Shown here: positions 23,101-34,541 of the stretch, piece after piece
How positions within the stretch are numbered: the stretch's first letter is position 1
Layout of the letters: every line of letters starts with the position of its first letter
Origin: Microstegium vimineum
Lineage: Eukaryota > Streptophyta > Magnoliopsida > Poales > Poaceae
DNA: 64,000 bases
Direction of reading: 5' to 3'
Assembly: GCA_022036555.1 (NCBI GenBank)
Contig: CM039122.1
Coordinates: forward strand, 5,979,559-6,043,558
Position numbers and translations under genes: made by a program
Notes under the pieces: model-generated
Seen by the model: only the letters and a program-made list of their open reading frames with translations
Database searches by the model: none
What the model was told of the DNA's origin: nothing

Positions 23101-26100
23101 TCTTACTGAAAGTTTCTTATGCAATGTTTATTGCTATCTTACTGTGAAAAACATGATTATCACATTGTGTAACTTTTCATGATGAAATCATACACTATCC
23201 TTGTGTTTAATTAGCCTGTAAGAAATCTGTGTAGAGGGTTTATACAAGCATTGATAATCATCCAATTACCACCAGGTTTTATCCAGACTAGCCCTTATTG
23301 GCCCTTCTTTTCTTTTTTGGTTGTTTCAGGTCCTGAATCCCCTTTAATGTCTAATTCACTTACTGTTTCATGTACATGTACCAATTATCAAGTCTTGAAA
23401 AAGGGGATAAATTTACTTTTATCATAAGCCAGCCAAGAAACACCAGCTTTCTGGAAGCCTTCTGTTGCCTGGTGGTGGTTTTGGGCCAGCTGGTGCTCAA
23501 ATCATTCTTTCAGTTAACATACTAATTCCTAATACTAATAGTGTTTTCGGGACTGTTTTCAAATAATTCTTTGGATTTTATGAAACAGAGTTCTATTTCT
23601 TAATAATAAGAAACTTAATTGCTGTTTGACAGCTATTGATAATGTTGCATACCAATAATGTGGTACTCTGATGTATTCTACCTTTTGGACTATTGGTCAT
23701 AAAATATTAGGACTTGTTTGGACATGGAGGATTGCTTTAGGAAACTATAAGTGCCGCTACTCTTTTCATTATTCCGATGTGTTGGTTGTACCAAGGCAAA
23801 CATGGCATCCGTACTTTATTGCCATAATGTATCTACATATCATTCTTTTTGTTGGGATAACATTTGAATGCTAGAATTGCATTCTTTTTTGGATGAATGG
23901 AGTATACCTAGAATTTTCACTCAGTGGATAAGTGTTCTGTTTTTTGAACATGGTCTTGTTTGTTTTTGAAGGTTTGCATGCTCTTCTATTTCATTCTGAG
24001 ACCTTCTAATGATGATTCTCACAAAAAAATAATTATTTTGTAGGTCTCCTTGGAACTCGGTGGTAATGCACCTTGCATTGTTTTCGATGATGCAGACATT
24101 GATGTTGCTGTTAAAGGCAGTGTAAGACTCACTCTCACATTTATCTTCTTTGTTTCTTTACTAGCATACAAACAAATAAAATCATCTCTAGTTCCCTTGT
24201 GGATGAGGGTGGCATTATCTGTCAAGAATCTGTAAATAATCTCTTAAATAAACTACCAAGATCTATTTTTTTTTTTGTTCCTTTGTTGTTTTGGTGTGAA
24301 AAATAGAAAAAATGCCATGTTCTCTAAATTGTTCAAGTTAGGTCAAGGAATGCATTAAGATTATTTGGATTTTGAATTTATTGTTGTCTGAGCAGCAAGT
24401 GAGATAAACAAAGATGCGCCCCTAATCTCGTGTCCCAAGTCCCAATTTAGATTTTTGCAAAAAATCAGTGAAATATGTTTTTACGTCTCCTTATGAAGGG
24501 CCAGTATCTACATGACACAGCATTCTGCCTGGTATATTGCTTACTGCGTATGGTAGACACTGTTTTGCTTGGAGGAGCGTGTGGCATATGATCTAACTGC
24601 TGAATAAAAATAGAGCTTATCTATAACCAGTGTTTTCCTAAATGCTAAATGGTAACAGTTAGCCATTATTCAAGCTAAATGGCCATTTAAATCGGCGAAA
24701 CAGGCGCTTAAACGGGATAAATGACCGATGAAATGGAAACAATGTACCACCATGTAGCTTTTAAACGGGCTAAACAATCGTTTAGGCAACAAGTGTCTAT
24801 ACCTCATTAGTAAATAGTTAATACTACTTCCTCTGATTACAGTGTAAATCCATCTAGGTCTATCATAAATCAAAACATTTTTAAATTTGATCATCAATAT
24901 CTAAAGTTTTATATAGATTGATAACGCAAGATTGAAAGTATTAGTTTCATTTTGAAAATCGTAATTTATAACTCATTATATACTTTTATATATAGATTGG
25001 TCATTTTTTTTTAAAAGGGCTTGACTTAGGACAAACCTAGATGGGCATTATATTTGCGATTAGAGGAAGTACAATTCTTTAGCCCTGTCTACGCTTGCAT
25101 GAAAAAGGATGTGCATTTTTTGGAGAAAATTCCTTGCTTGCCATTGGCATAAACCTACATTCCCATGGCACCTAGAAAACATGATTCCTATATATGACAT
25201 TGGTATAAATTTGTAATCATTTCCATGCCAAGGCCATGGTCATTGCCTTAGTTAGGGAACATTCCAGATGCCAGTATTGCCCCTGTCAGCCATCCCCAAA
25301 TTATAGAGGTGGTTAATGACTAGTGAATGGGTGACTTGGCGAGGAAGGAGGTGGCGGCGATGGATCTCTGATCAGGGAAAGGGGCGGTACGGGTTGCTAG
25401 GCGTGTTGGCTATGTGGGCTGCTCTGTGCGTGGGTGGTCTGGGCTGCGCGGTCGCTGGCTGCACTCGTGGTACTGCTCTGCTGCGAGTGTGACGGCAGTG
25501 TGGAGGGAAAGCATGCTATATACTCCTTAGGTATCCTTGGTGTAGAAAGATAGAGAGATAGAGGAAACACCACACTCCCAATCGGGGGGGGGGGGGGGGG
25601 GTGGGCAGCCAATATGGCAGGGTCATATGCTGTACATAGCAGGTACCAATCCCACAGATTGGGAGGTTGTCATGCGTGTACATGCTTTACATGGCAGGTG
25701 CTAATCACACTGATTGCCTGTTACACACTTGCCTAATATATCTATCAGCCTCCTGCAGTCGAAGCGTCAGGAATCCGGATGCAGAGACTGGACCGAAAAT
25801 CTTCAAACAGCTGAACCGGCAACCCCTTTGTCATGATGTCAGCGAACTGAAAACGTGAAGGCACATGGAGAACACGAACCTCACCGAGAGCCACCTTCTC
25901 ACGGACGAAGTGGATGTCAATCTCGATGTGCTTGGTGCGGCGGTGGTGGACCGGGTTGGCTGTCATGTAGACAGCGCTGACGTTGTCACAGTAGACAACT
26001 GTGGCGACCTTCAAGGGAACATGAAGTTCCTGAAGGAGTTGGCGCAGCCAACAACATTCTGCAACAACGTGAGCAACAACCCGGTACTCGGCCTCTGCAC

Positions 26101-29100
26101 TGGACCGGGACACCGTGGTCTGCCGCTTGGCCGACCAGGACACCAAACTGTCGCCGAGGAAGACGCAGAACCCTGATGTGGACCGGCGGGAGTCTGGGCA
26201 CCCTGCCCAGTCGGCATCGGAGTATGCAATCAGCTTGTCAACAGGCCCAATGTTGATGTGGAGGCCAGCCGACAGGGTGCCTTTCACGTACCGAAGGATT
26301 CGCTTGATCAACGCGAGGTGAGCTTCGCGCGGGTCATGCATGAAGAGGCACACTTGCTGTACAGCGTATGCCAGGTCGGGGCGAGTGAGCGTCAGGTACT
26401 GGAGAGAGCCGGCGAGACTCCGGTACGTGGCGGGATCAGCAACAGGGGCACCCGCCGAGGCAGAGAGCTTGGCACGAGAGTCAACTGGTGTTGACGTTGA
26501 GTGACACTCGACCATGCCCGCCTTCTGAAGGAGATCCACGGCGTACTGCCGCTGGCTGAGGAAGAGGCCATCGGAGGAGCGAGTGACAGATATACCCAGG
26601 AAGTGATGTAGTTTGCCTAGGTCCGTCATGGCGAACTCAGAGTGAAGGCGGTCGAAGATACGTCGCAGTAGAGCGGTCGAGGAAGCCGTGAGGACGATGT
26701 CGTCGACGTACAACAACAGGTAGGCGGAGGAGCTGCCCTCGGTGTAGATGAAGAGGGAGGCGTCGGTGGCAGAGGCGACGAAGCCGAGCTGTCGGAGAAA
26801 CGTGGCGAAGCGTTGGTGCCACGCCCGAGGGGCCTGCTTGAGGTCGTAGAGGGAGCGCTGGAGGAGGCAGACGGCGTCGGGTCGTGCCGGGTCGACGAAG
26901 CCGGGGACCTGCTGACAATAGACCGTCTCATGCAGGTGACCATGAAGAAATGCATTCTTCACGTCCAGCTGATGGATAGGCCAATGGTGAGATGCCGCGA
27001 TGCTGAGGACGACCCGAATGGTGGCAGGCTTGACGACGGGGCTGAACGTCTCGTCGTAGTCGATGTCGTGGCGCTGAGTGAAGCCGCGGACGACCCAACG
27101 AGCCTTGTGACGAGCCAGGGTGCCATCAGAGTGGAATTTGTGCCTGAAAATCCACTTTCCGGTGACCACGTTGGCGCCGGGAGGACGGGGAACGAGGCGC
27201 CATTTGTCGTTGTCGACGAGGGCCTTGTACTCCTTAGCCATGGCCGCACGCCACTGGGAATCAGCAAGCCCCCCCTGTAATCATGCGGGATGGGCGAGGC
27301 AATGGAGTCGGTGGCGACGTGAGCAACCGGAGGGAACCCGTACCGATCGATAGGCCGGAGGGAGCCTGTCTGCAGGCGCGTCACAGGCCGGCTCAGGGCC
27401 GGCGGCGGTGGAGCAGCCACCACAGCCGGGGCCGGGGCCTGCTGTTCGGAACAGCAGGCTGTTCTGGTGCCGGCGGAGAAGGGGTCGATGCAGTTGGAGC
27501 TGTATGCCGCCGGGTGTAAACCCAGAGGGGTGGGGGACCAACCGGCGCAGGCGGAGGCGCGGCTGGTGCAAGGACAGGGCCAAGCTGTAGAATGGCCGGG
27601 TCCTCAGCGAGCTCCTCCAGATGAGCTCGACGACGCGGCTGCTCAACGTCGAGCTGCAACGGAGAGACCGCTGCAGTGCGTATCTCCGACACGGGTGAAC
27701 CTGCAAGAAAGTCCAGAGAGCTTGGTAGCGCATTGGTGGAGTCAGATCGAAAGGGAAATGTGGTCTCGTCGAAGACAACGTGACGGGAGATGATGATCCG
27801 TTTAGTTGTGAGGTCGAGACACCGGTAGCCCTTATGGGAAGAGGGATAACCAAGAAAGACACAAGCGGTGGGGCGGGGGGCTAGCTTGTGTTTGGAGGTA
27901 GCGGTGAGGTTGGGATAGCATAGACAACCGAAGACACGAAGGGTGGCGTAATCTGGGGGCTGCTGGTGGAGTTGCTCATAGGGGACTTTATGGTGGATGG
28001 CTGAACTGGGTGCCTATTGAGGAGATAGGTGGCTGTGGTGAGCCCCTCGGCCCAGTATTTGGGTGGCATGTGAGCGTGGATGAGGAGTGTGCGACATATA
28101 TCGTTTAGAGAACGGATGATGCGTTCAGCTTTGCCGTTTTGAGAGGAGGTGTAAGGGCAGGAGCAGCGTAGGTGAATGCCGCTAGAGGCAAAGAAGGTGG
28201 TGAGAGCATGATTTATGAACTCAGTGCCATTGTCAGCCTGTAGAGCCTTGACAGGAAGGCTGAACTGTGTGTGGACGTAGGCGCAAAAGTTAATGATGTG
28301 AGTGGCTACCTCGGATTTGCGGACGAGTGGGAACGTCCAGCAGAAGTGGGTGAAATCATCTAGGATGACAAGATAGTACTGCGCACCAGAAATGCTAGCA
28401 ACCGGGGATGTCCAAACATCACAGTGTACAAGCTCAAAAGGGAGATATGAAACTGAGCTGGAAGTACCAAAGGGCAGCCGCACATGCTTGCCAAGTTGAC
28501 ACGAGTGACATAGAGTGTGAGCTGATTTATTACATGAAATGAAATTATTGTGTCCAAGCAAATCTATGGTGGCAGTGCCTGGATGACCAAGACGATGGTG
28601 CCATAGGTCGGTGGAGGTGGCGAGGTTGGCCTGTGGCATGGCGGGTACGGTGTAGAGACCGTCGGAGCTATTGGAGCGAAGAATCACGCGGCTGGTCTGC
28701 AGGTCCTTGACAGAAAAATCAAACGCGTCAAATTCGATAGTACAATGGTTGTCACGAGTGAATTGACGAACTGAAAGTAAGTTGCGTACTAGGGAGGGGA
28801 CAACAAGAATATTGCGTAAAGTGAAAGGAGATGGGTGTGCAGGTAGATGGGAGTGCCCAGAACAGGACACAGACAATTGATGCCCGTTGCCAACAGTGAT
28901 GGAAGAGGAGGAGGAGGGATGACGAGATAAAAGTATACCATCCGAGTTGTGCATGTGGGAGGTTGCGCCGGAGTCCATGACCCAGCCAGAGTTCTGGATC
29001 GCCATCTGATTCAAGGCGGCAATCAGGCCGGCTTGATCCCACATCGGTTGCGGGGGAGGAGCAGTGAAGTGGGCCTGCGGGTTGGCACCCATAAGCCCCT

Positions 29101-32100
29101 GTTGGCGCTCGCCCTGGGTATTGGCCTGCTGCCACCCGCCGCCAGGGCGAGGACCCTGTTGCCAGCCACCAGTGGAGGGAGGAGGACCGCCCTGGGTGGC
29201 CCACGGGGGGTAGCAGAGCCAGGGCACCATGGGGCGGTTGCCCCCGTGCTGTTGACCCGCCCTCACCGCCGCCCTGCTGCCAGCCGCCTCCGCCGCCGCC
29301 CTGCTGCAGCCGCCTCCACTGCGCCCTGCTGCTAGCCGCCTGGCCGCGCCAGGAACCCTTCTTGCCGCCTTGCCCTTCTTGCTGCCCCTGAACCCTTGGA
29401 AGGGGCACCAGAAGGAGCGCCAGAGGTGGAGGAATGGCACTCCGCAGATGTGCAGCTAGAGCCGGAGGCGGTTACCATGGCAGAGGCCGCCGTGGTCTTC
29501 TCATCGTTGGCAAGGCGCAATTCCTTGAGGGAGAGCATCTCGCGCGCCCTGGAGAAGGAGGGCAGCACGTTGGCGTTGGCGATGTCGTCGGCGGTGGCAC
29601 TGAAGCGCGGATTGAGACCGCGTAGGAGACTGAGGACGAGCTGCTTGTCGTTGATTGTGTCACCGACGTCCCGGAGGGCAGCAGCGGTGACCTTGAGCTT
29701 CTGGCAATACTCGTCGATTGTCAGGTCGCCCTGCTTTATGGAGTGGAACTCCTCAAGCAGGAAGACGACCCGAGGTGCGCGGTTGGAGCGGAACAGGGCC
29801 TCAATGGCCACCCACAGCTCGCGGGCGGTCTGGTTCTCGTCAGTGATGGCCAGATCAAGAACCGCGTCGTTGACGGTGTTCAGGATCCAACCGCGGACAG
29901 TGCACTCGGCAATTTGCCACGATGGATCATTAGCAGTGGGGGCAGCAGACTCGCTGATGTGTGGAAGGAGACTGAGTTTCCCACACAAAGACTTGAAGAA
30001 TGAAGCCCACTTGGTGAAGTTGGGAGTCTTCATCTCCAGATTCACCGGAACGTGAGTCTTGACGTTGACAGCGGTGTAGGGATGGACGAGCATAGCCTGC
30101 GGTGGTGTTGGGGGTGGTGCCGGGGCAGTGGAGCCCTCGGGGGGGGGGGGGGGGGGGTCAGACATGGCGACCAGGGGGTGTGGCCGCCGGGAGAGAGGGA
30201 GAGGAGCGGAAGTGGAAGCCCGGGATCTGATTGATCACCCGGTCTGTGATACCATGTAGAAAGACAGAGAGATAGAGGAAACACCACACTCCCAATCGGG
30301 GGGGGGGGGGGGGGGGGGTTGACCTTTATATATAGCCAATATGGCAGGGTCATATGCTGTACATAGCAGGTACCAATCCCACAGATTGGGAGGTTGCCAT
30401 GCGTGTACATGCTTTACATGGCAGGTGCTAATCACACCGATTGCCTGTTACACACTTGCCTAATATATCTATTAGGTTGCCATGCGTGTACATGCTTTAC
30501 ATGGCAGGTGCTAATCACACTGATTGCCTGTTACACACTTGCCTAATATATCTATCACTTGGTTTCTCATCTCAGTATTTTTTGGATAAATTCTATCGCT
30601 CCCAATCCACATGGATCGGACTGGAAAATGAACAGATTTTCCTCAATCCCTTACAATACAAATGGATTGCAGGGAATTGCTATGTTTCCAAACAAGCTCC
30701 TAATGTGCACACATGGGTTCAGTTGTTGTTATGAAGGTAGATTAGAGAGGTCGCTATGGCTTGGGATGCTAATCCAGATGTTGGATTATTGGATTACCTG
30801 GTCTGGGGGCATAAAAGGGATCTTGTGCCCTACTAAGAGGAAGGGCACACTGGTCATTTTGACATGTAAGTTAGCTAAGAACATTGAAATACTGTCAACA
30901 ATGGTGTGAAAGAGATTAAAATTTCTGGATAGTGGCATTGACAGGATCAGTGGTGGAGCTAGGAAGGATTTACCACTGAATCCAGGAATGTACATAGATG
31001 GTGAAAAATTTAGTCTTACTACTTATAACAACTCTCTTGTTACAAAATTAAGTGTCATTCTCACTTCACGGGAGGTCAAATTAACCAAATATATAAAATC
31101 ATTAATATTTATGATGTAAAATAAACATCATCAGATTACTTCTCAATATATTTTTATAATAATAAACTTATTTGAAAATACAAATATTGCCAATATTTAC
31201 TATAAATATAGTCAAACTCAATAAAATTTGATCTGATGCTTATTTTGGGACAAATCGATTATATCATATTATTATTTAATAACGAAACACAAGTGATTTT
31301 GGTGGTCTGTTTTATTATGGTGACAATCACAATATTAGATTAATATATCATATATAATAATATATGTATACATATATACAAATATACAACATACAGAGCT
31401 AAATATATCCTACACATTTTATGCACGTTAAAATGTTTGAAAGTAAAAAAATAAAAAAATAAAGAATTCAAATGAGAACACAAAAGTAGTAGGAGCTGTA
31501 GACTGTACTCCTACTGCTACGCGCAAAGGTAAAGCAAGGCTGGGAACACGCAAGCACAGATCATCAGCCAGGCAGGGAGAGAGATGAGCAAAGGCTAAAT
31601 AGCATTTAGGCTTTACAAAATTCACAAAGGCAAGGAGGGGCCAGCGCCCAGTATGGCCCAAACGTAGCTCCGCCAGTGGATTTTTTTACGTGGAAGATCA
31701 AGGATAAAAGTTTTATCCAATGGCATATAGAAAATTTTCCTTTTTTTCCCTTAAAGACCAGATAGAACTCAAGCTTCAACTGTTGATTCCAGGAGGAGCG
31801 AAGGACCATGTCAGAATTCAGATCCATCAGAAAACAGCTAACAGCTACAAGCAACAAATGCATTCCACTTGTAGATGATAAAAGTAACTACCCATAAGAC
31901 AAGAAACATATTCCTTTTTTGATTGAGAAAGTTTAAATGAGGTTCATTTGAGGTATTATACTTTTTTTGACTTTGTTGTTGAAATATTGCATTGCCCTTG
32001 CATTTTAATGTGATCAATATTCACCAAGTATATATGTCTGCAGCTTGCTGCCAAGTTCCGGAACAGTGGACAGACATGTGTTTGTGCAAACAGGATATTG

Positions 32101-34381
32101 GTGCAAGAAGGTATATTGATCATATATGTGATTTGATTGTTACTAAGGCCTCGTTTGATCCATCAAAAAGTTATGTGTTTCATCTATAGGTATCTACGAA
32201 AAGTTTGCAACTGCATTCATCAAGGCTGTTCAGAGTTTGAAGGTTGGGAATGGGTTAGAAGAGAGTACATCTCAGGTATAGAGTTCTAACGGCTACCAGT
32301 ATCACCATGATAAATAACCTAGTACCATTTCCAACTTTGTATTTCTTGCATTCATTGCATAAACAGTGTTTTACATTCAATGTTTATGAGCTGTTTAACA
32401 CCTAATACTTATTAGTTATTACAGTATTTATCACCTATTATTCATATTCATCTGTTGCCATACACTTTTTCTGATGTGCTGTGCTCTCTATTTTGTTTAC
32501 CTAGGAAAACATTTCTTTAGCATCTTGCATCTATATACCCTTGACTTAGGAGTTCCAGTTCCTTTCATATGCAGGGTCCTCTGATTAACGAAGCTGCTGT
32601 TCAGAAGGTGCTTATTTTAGCGAAATATGTCCCAACTACTTAGTCTCCCGCCCTCCCTCCTTCCTCCCTAAAGTGAACAATTACTCATGCTTTATTTGTT
32701 GGCCTATTTTTTCCCCTAGGTGGAGAAGTTTATAAATGACGCGACTTCAAAGGTAACCTCAAATCATCATAAGGGTGTGTATTTTCCCTTCCAAACTGAA
32801 AGGGTTCACAAAAGAAAAGAAGGAGCTGGACTGATTCCTGCCCTCAGGCCCTGTTGGTTTGTCTGCACTCAGGACAGACCAGTTTCTTGAATTTCTTTTG
32901 GCTGAAATCAGATCAACCCGATTTGGTTAATATGTGGGTTTAAGTTGGAACATCTGGTTTTCGGTTACTTCATTGAGAACTGAAACCTGTTTTTTAGTGT
33001 TGTTGCTTCTCTATGAAATGCATGTGAAGTACCCTCTCCAATCTTTTTGTAGGGAGCAAATGTCATGCTAGGTGGTAAAAGACACAGCCTGGGGATGTCA
33101 TTTTATGAGCCAACTGTAATAGGGAATGTCAGCAATGATATGCTTCTTTTCAGGTAAAGTTTACAGTTGGACCTTCCAACCTTAGCAATTTAAATCAAAC
33201 CTTGTTGTAGTGCATAGATTCTACTTTCATGTGCGAATAAATGGTCTTACATTGAGCAACTGCCTGACACTTCAAAGTTGTTAACATCTTTGTTTCATTT
33301 CAGAGAAGAAGTTTTTGGTCCAGTTGCACCCCTTATACCATTCAAAACTGAGGAAGAAGCAGTCCATATGGCCAACGATACAAATGCAGGTTCATTAACA
33401 ATATCTAGTGCTACAATTATTTAATATTCTTGAACAAATTAGATGTTGCATAATTTGCAAGTTATGCTTCAGCAAGGAAATGTGCAACATTGGTTTATTT
33501 CTTGTCCATAGAAGCTGTAATATGCAATATAGCATTTTTATCTTCTTGATGTTAACACCCAGAATAACTTAAATGTTCTTTATACAGCAGTATCTCTGGA
33601 TGTCTTAAAACTGAATTATGCTGAGAACTGTGTGCATACCGCTAACAATGGAAGATGCAGATCATTGTCTACAAAGTAGACATCTCCCTTGTTATGTCTG
33701 ATCTCAAGCGTTTCCCCATTGTGCTGGATCTGCAGGCTTAGCTGCATACATATTTACCAAGAGCATACCTCGTTCATGGCGTGTATCTGAATCTCTTGAA
33801 TACGGCTTAGTTGGGGTAAACGAGGGAATTATTTCAACAGAGGTAAGAAACAGCCAGTGATGCTTCCCCTTTTCTAAAATGCAGGGTGTTTTAGTTTTGT
33901 CCTAAGTCAAAACTTCTCTAACTTTGACCAATTTTATTTTATAGAAAAATGTATTAACATCTACAATACCAAATAAGCACACTATCAAGACACTTCATGG
34001 TGGATTTAATGAAACTAATTTGATGTTTCAGATGTCTTTGCAATGTTCTATACACAAAGTAAAGTTAGAAAAGTTTGACATCGGGGAAAAATAAAATGAC
34101 ATACATTTCTGAATGGTTGTAGTAGTATAGTATACAATAGACTACTTTGTGGCTAGTACGTCAATATTAATCTTCCTTAAAATGTACAGGTGGCACCATT
34201 CGGCGGAGTAAAGCAGTCTGGTCTAGGGAGAGAAGGATCAAAGTACGGCATCGACGAATACTTGGAGGTTGGTAAACTCACAGGTCTTATATATTTGGTG
34301 TTACTCCTGCAGTGTTACTGCAACTCTGACATATCTGTACTACTGCAGCTCAAGTACATCTGCATGGGAAACTTGGGTTGA
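17154..34381 (+). CDS. ALDH5F1: Succinate-semialdehyde dehydrogenase, mitochondrial (ALDH5 family), 20 exons
   Basis: Oxidises succinic semialdehyde to succinate with NAD, the last step of the GABA shunt. Exons: 17154-17255, 17403-17516, 17896-17995, 19025-19073, 20644-20731, 20823-20933, 22006-22068, 22189-22299, 22837-22902, 23008-23085, 24044-24121, 32044-32110, 32190-32275, 32575-32607, 32720-32752, 33053-33153, 33304-33389, 33736-33842, 34190-34267, 34349-34381. The sum is 1584 nt, 527 residues plus stop, with every junction in frame. The N terminus (MAMSMMTMRRAVVLGARH) is Met/Arg/Ala-rich, a likely mitochondrial presequence. Motifs are VGAITPWNFPLAM, VVKPSEFTPLTA, FTGSTAVGKKLM, the Glu motif LELGGNAPCIVF, the catalytic Cys in RNSGQTCVCANR, and FGGVKQSGLGREG. 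The second Cys of TCVC could allow redox control. Intron 6 has a GC donor (CAG|GCAATA). Intron 11 is 7.9 kb and holds an antisense copia element; intron 4 holds a LINE fragment. No break in the coding frame is seen. Confidence 0.95.
19122..20573. mobile_element. Non-autonomous TIR element carrying a LINE fragment (intron 4)
   Basis: The left end GAGTAAATTGCACTGTGGGT...GTGCCGTGGGTGCAATCTA is mirrored, imperfectly, by the right end TAGATTGCACCCACCACATG...GGCACC...TTTTACTC. These form inverted termini of about 45-50 bp. The LINE fragment at 19373-20126 is inside. I could not find a clean target duplication or a transposase, so superfamily and exact ends are open. Confidence 0.5.
19373..20126 (-). 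pseudogene. 3' end of an L1-type LINE (zf-RVT domain)
   Basis: The minus strand encodes the zinc-binding region found after plant LINE reverse transcriptases: WKSWAPPKCRFFMWLVAHN with NCCWTADRLARCGLP, then after a frame change near 19945 DQCLLCDQMDESIQHLLIGC. The stop is at 19555 and a 3' UTR with an (AC)n run follows to the AGAAAAAATA tail near 19373. The copy is 5'-truncated, as is usual for LINEs, and dead. It sits antisense in intron 4 of the dehydrogenase gene. Confidence 0.8.
22380..22530. mobile_element. Stowaway MITE, 151 bp (intron 8)
   Basis: It runs from TACTCCCTCCATTCCAAATT to AATTTGGAATGGAGGGAGTA, nearly perfect inverted termini flanked by TA. Length and termini match the Stowaway type common in grass introns. 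Confidence 0.92.
24628..24795. mobile_element. hAT-like MITE, second copy (intron 11)
   Basis: This 168-bp element begins CAGTGTTTTCCTAAATGC and ends TTTAGGCAACAAGTG. It is flanked by TCTATAAC / TCTATACC, an 8-bp duplication with one mismatch. Its body, read on the minus strand, matches the element at 861-1034 word for word at many places. Confidence 0.8.
24825..25071. mobile_element. Stowaway-like MITE (intron 11)
   Basis: The left end TACTTCCTCTGATTACAGTG is mirrored by the right end GATTAGAGGAAGTA, and ATCTAGGT blocks continue the inverted repeat. The element is about 247 bp, TA-flanked and non-coding. Confidence 0.78.
25541..25747 (-). repeat. 3' LTR of the intron-11 copia element
   Basis: 207 bp, TG...CA on the minus strand. 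It contains an 18-nt G run on the plus strand (25584-25601). It has one copy of an 83-bp block that is doubled in the partner LTR, and it lacks the TATA-bearing stretch of the partner. Confidence 0.9.
25745..29440 (-). pseudogene. Copia pol region (protease, integrase, RT, RNase H), frameshifted
   Basis: Minus-strand blocks in order: protease with VMDSGATSHMHN (about 28980), the pre-integrase HHRLGHPGTATIDLL (about 28600), the integrase core (about 28480-28000), RT with LLLYVDDIVLTAS (about 26700), and RNase H with YSDADWAGCPDSRRSTSGF (about 26200), ending near 25745. The frame changes at about 27990 and again near 27260, with a proline-rich linker between. The RT-RNase H part is one open frame of 498 codons (27241-25745). 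Confidence 0.88.
29332..30165 (-). pseudogene. Copia gag region
   Basis: An open frame of 277 codons on the minus strand. It starts with a short proline run encoded by a 19-nt C tract and contains the copia gag (UBN2-like) segment with FHSIKQGDLTIDEYCQKLK. The frame ends near 29332 and overlaps the start of the pol frame, which suggests a frameshift. I see no CCHC zinc knuckle. Confidence 0.8.
30241..30254 (-). other. Primer-binding site of the intron-11 copia element
   Basis: On the minus strand TGGTATCACAGACC follows the 5' LTR directly. TGGTATCA matches the usual copia PBS complementary to initiator tRNA-Met; the next bases fit less well. Confidence 0.75.
30255..30557 (-). repeat. 5' LTR of the intron-11 copia element, with internal duplication
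   Basis: 303 bp. It has the same ends as the 3' LTR but holds two tandem copies of an 83-bp block (30391-30473 and 30474-30557) and a 21-nt G run (30298-30318). The block duplication is absent from the 3' LTR. Confidence 0.9.
30324..30334 (-). promoter_or_regulatory. TATA box of the copia 5' LTR
   Basis: The minus strand reads TATATATAAAG here, about 30 nt before the G/C run. It would start transcription towards lower coordinates, antisense to the dehydrogenase gene. The matching stretch is missing in the 3' LTR. Confidence 0.6.
30948..31678. mobile_element. Possible TIR element, CASTGGYGGAGCTA termini (intron 11)
   Basis: The left end CAGTGGTGGAGCTAGG is mirrored by the right end GTAGCTCCGCCAGTG. 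The interior includes AT-rich sequence that resembles a worn Stowaway MITE (about 31050-31260). No clear 8-bp duplication is visible, so the call is tentative. Confidence 0.45.
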
Positions 34382-34535
34382 TTCCTGAAATCGGCCTCTG
34401 GCTAGAAACGCTTGGCCGATGATGAACCGAGCAACCAAGTAGGCAGGCGTGCTTAGAAGGGTGTGTAAGTGCATCTAGCTGCAAGATCGGAGATGGGAGA
34501 GGGGCCGGCCACTGGTTGTGGGAGAGCAGTTTTAG

Positions 34536-34541
34536 AATAAA
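34536..34541 (+). terminator. Putative poly(A) signal of the dehydrogenase gene
   Basis: AATAAA about 155 nt after the stop codon; a similar AATAAA follows near 34563. Confidence 0.4.

Larger units (their letters stand above)
25541..30557 (-). mobile_element. Full-length Ty1/copia element, antisense in intron 11
   Basis: The element has two LTRs (30255-30557 is the 5' LTR and 25541-25747 the 3' LTR in its own orientation), a tRNA-type primer-binding site (30241-30254) and a polypurine tract beside 25747. A perfect target duplication CTTGG lies at 25536-25540 and 30558-30562. Gag, protease, integrase, RT and RNase H lie in the copia order, but the polyprotein is split by at least three frame changes (near 29400, 27990 and 27260). 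The copy is recent enough to keep long open frames and its target site, yet it is not coding-competent as sequenced. Confidence 0.93.

Noticed and set aside
27281..27862. A 193-codon minus-strand frame in the copia element as a separate gene
   Set aside because: It is an off-frame reading of the integrase-RT linker.
33870..34130. A Stowaway MITE in intron 18 of the dehydrogenase
   Set aside because: Interior words (TTTGACCAATTTTATTT, ATACCAAATAAGCAC) resemble a Stowaway, but the termini are not recognisable, so it is not listed as a feature.
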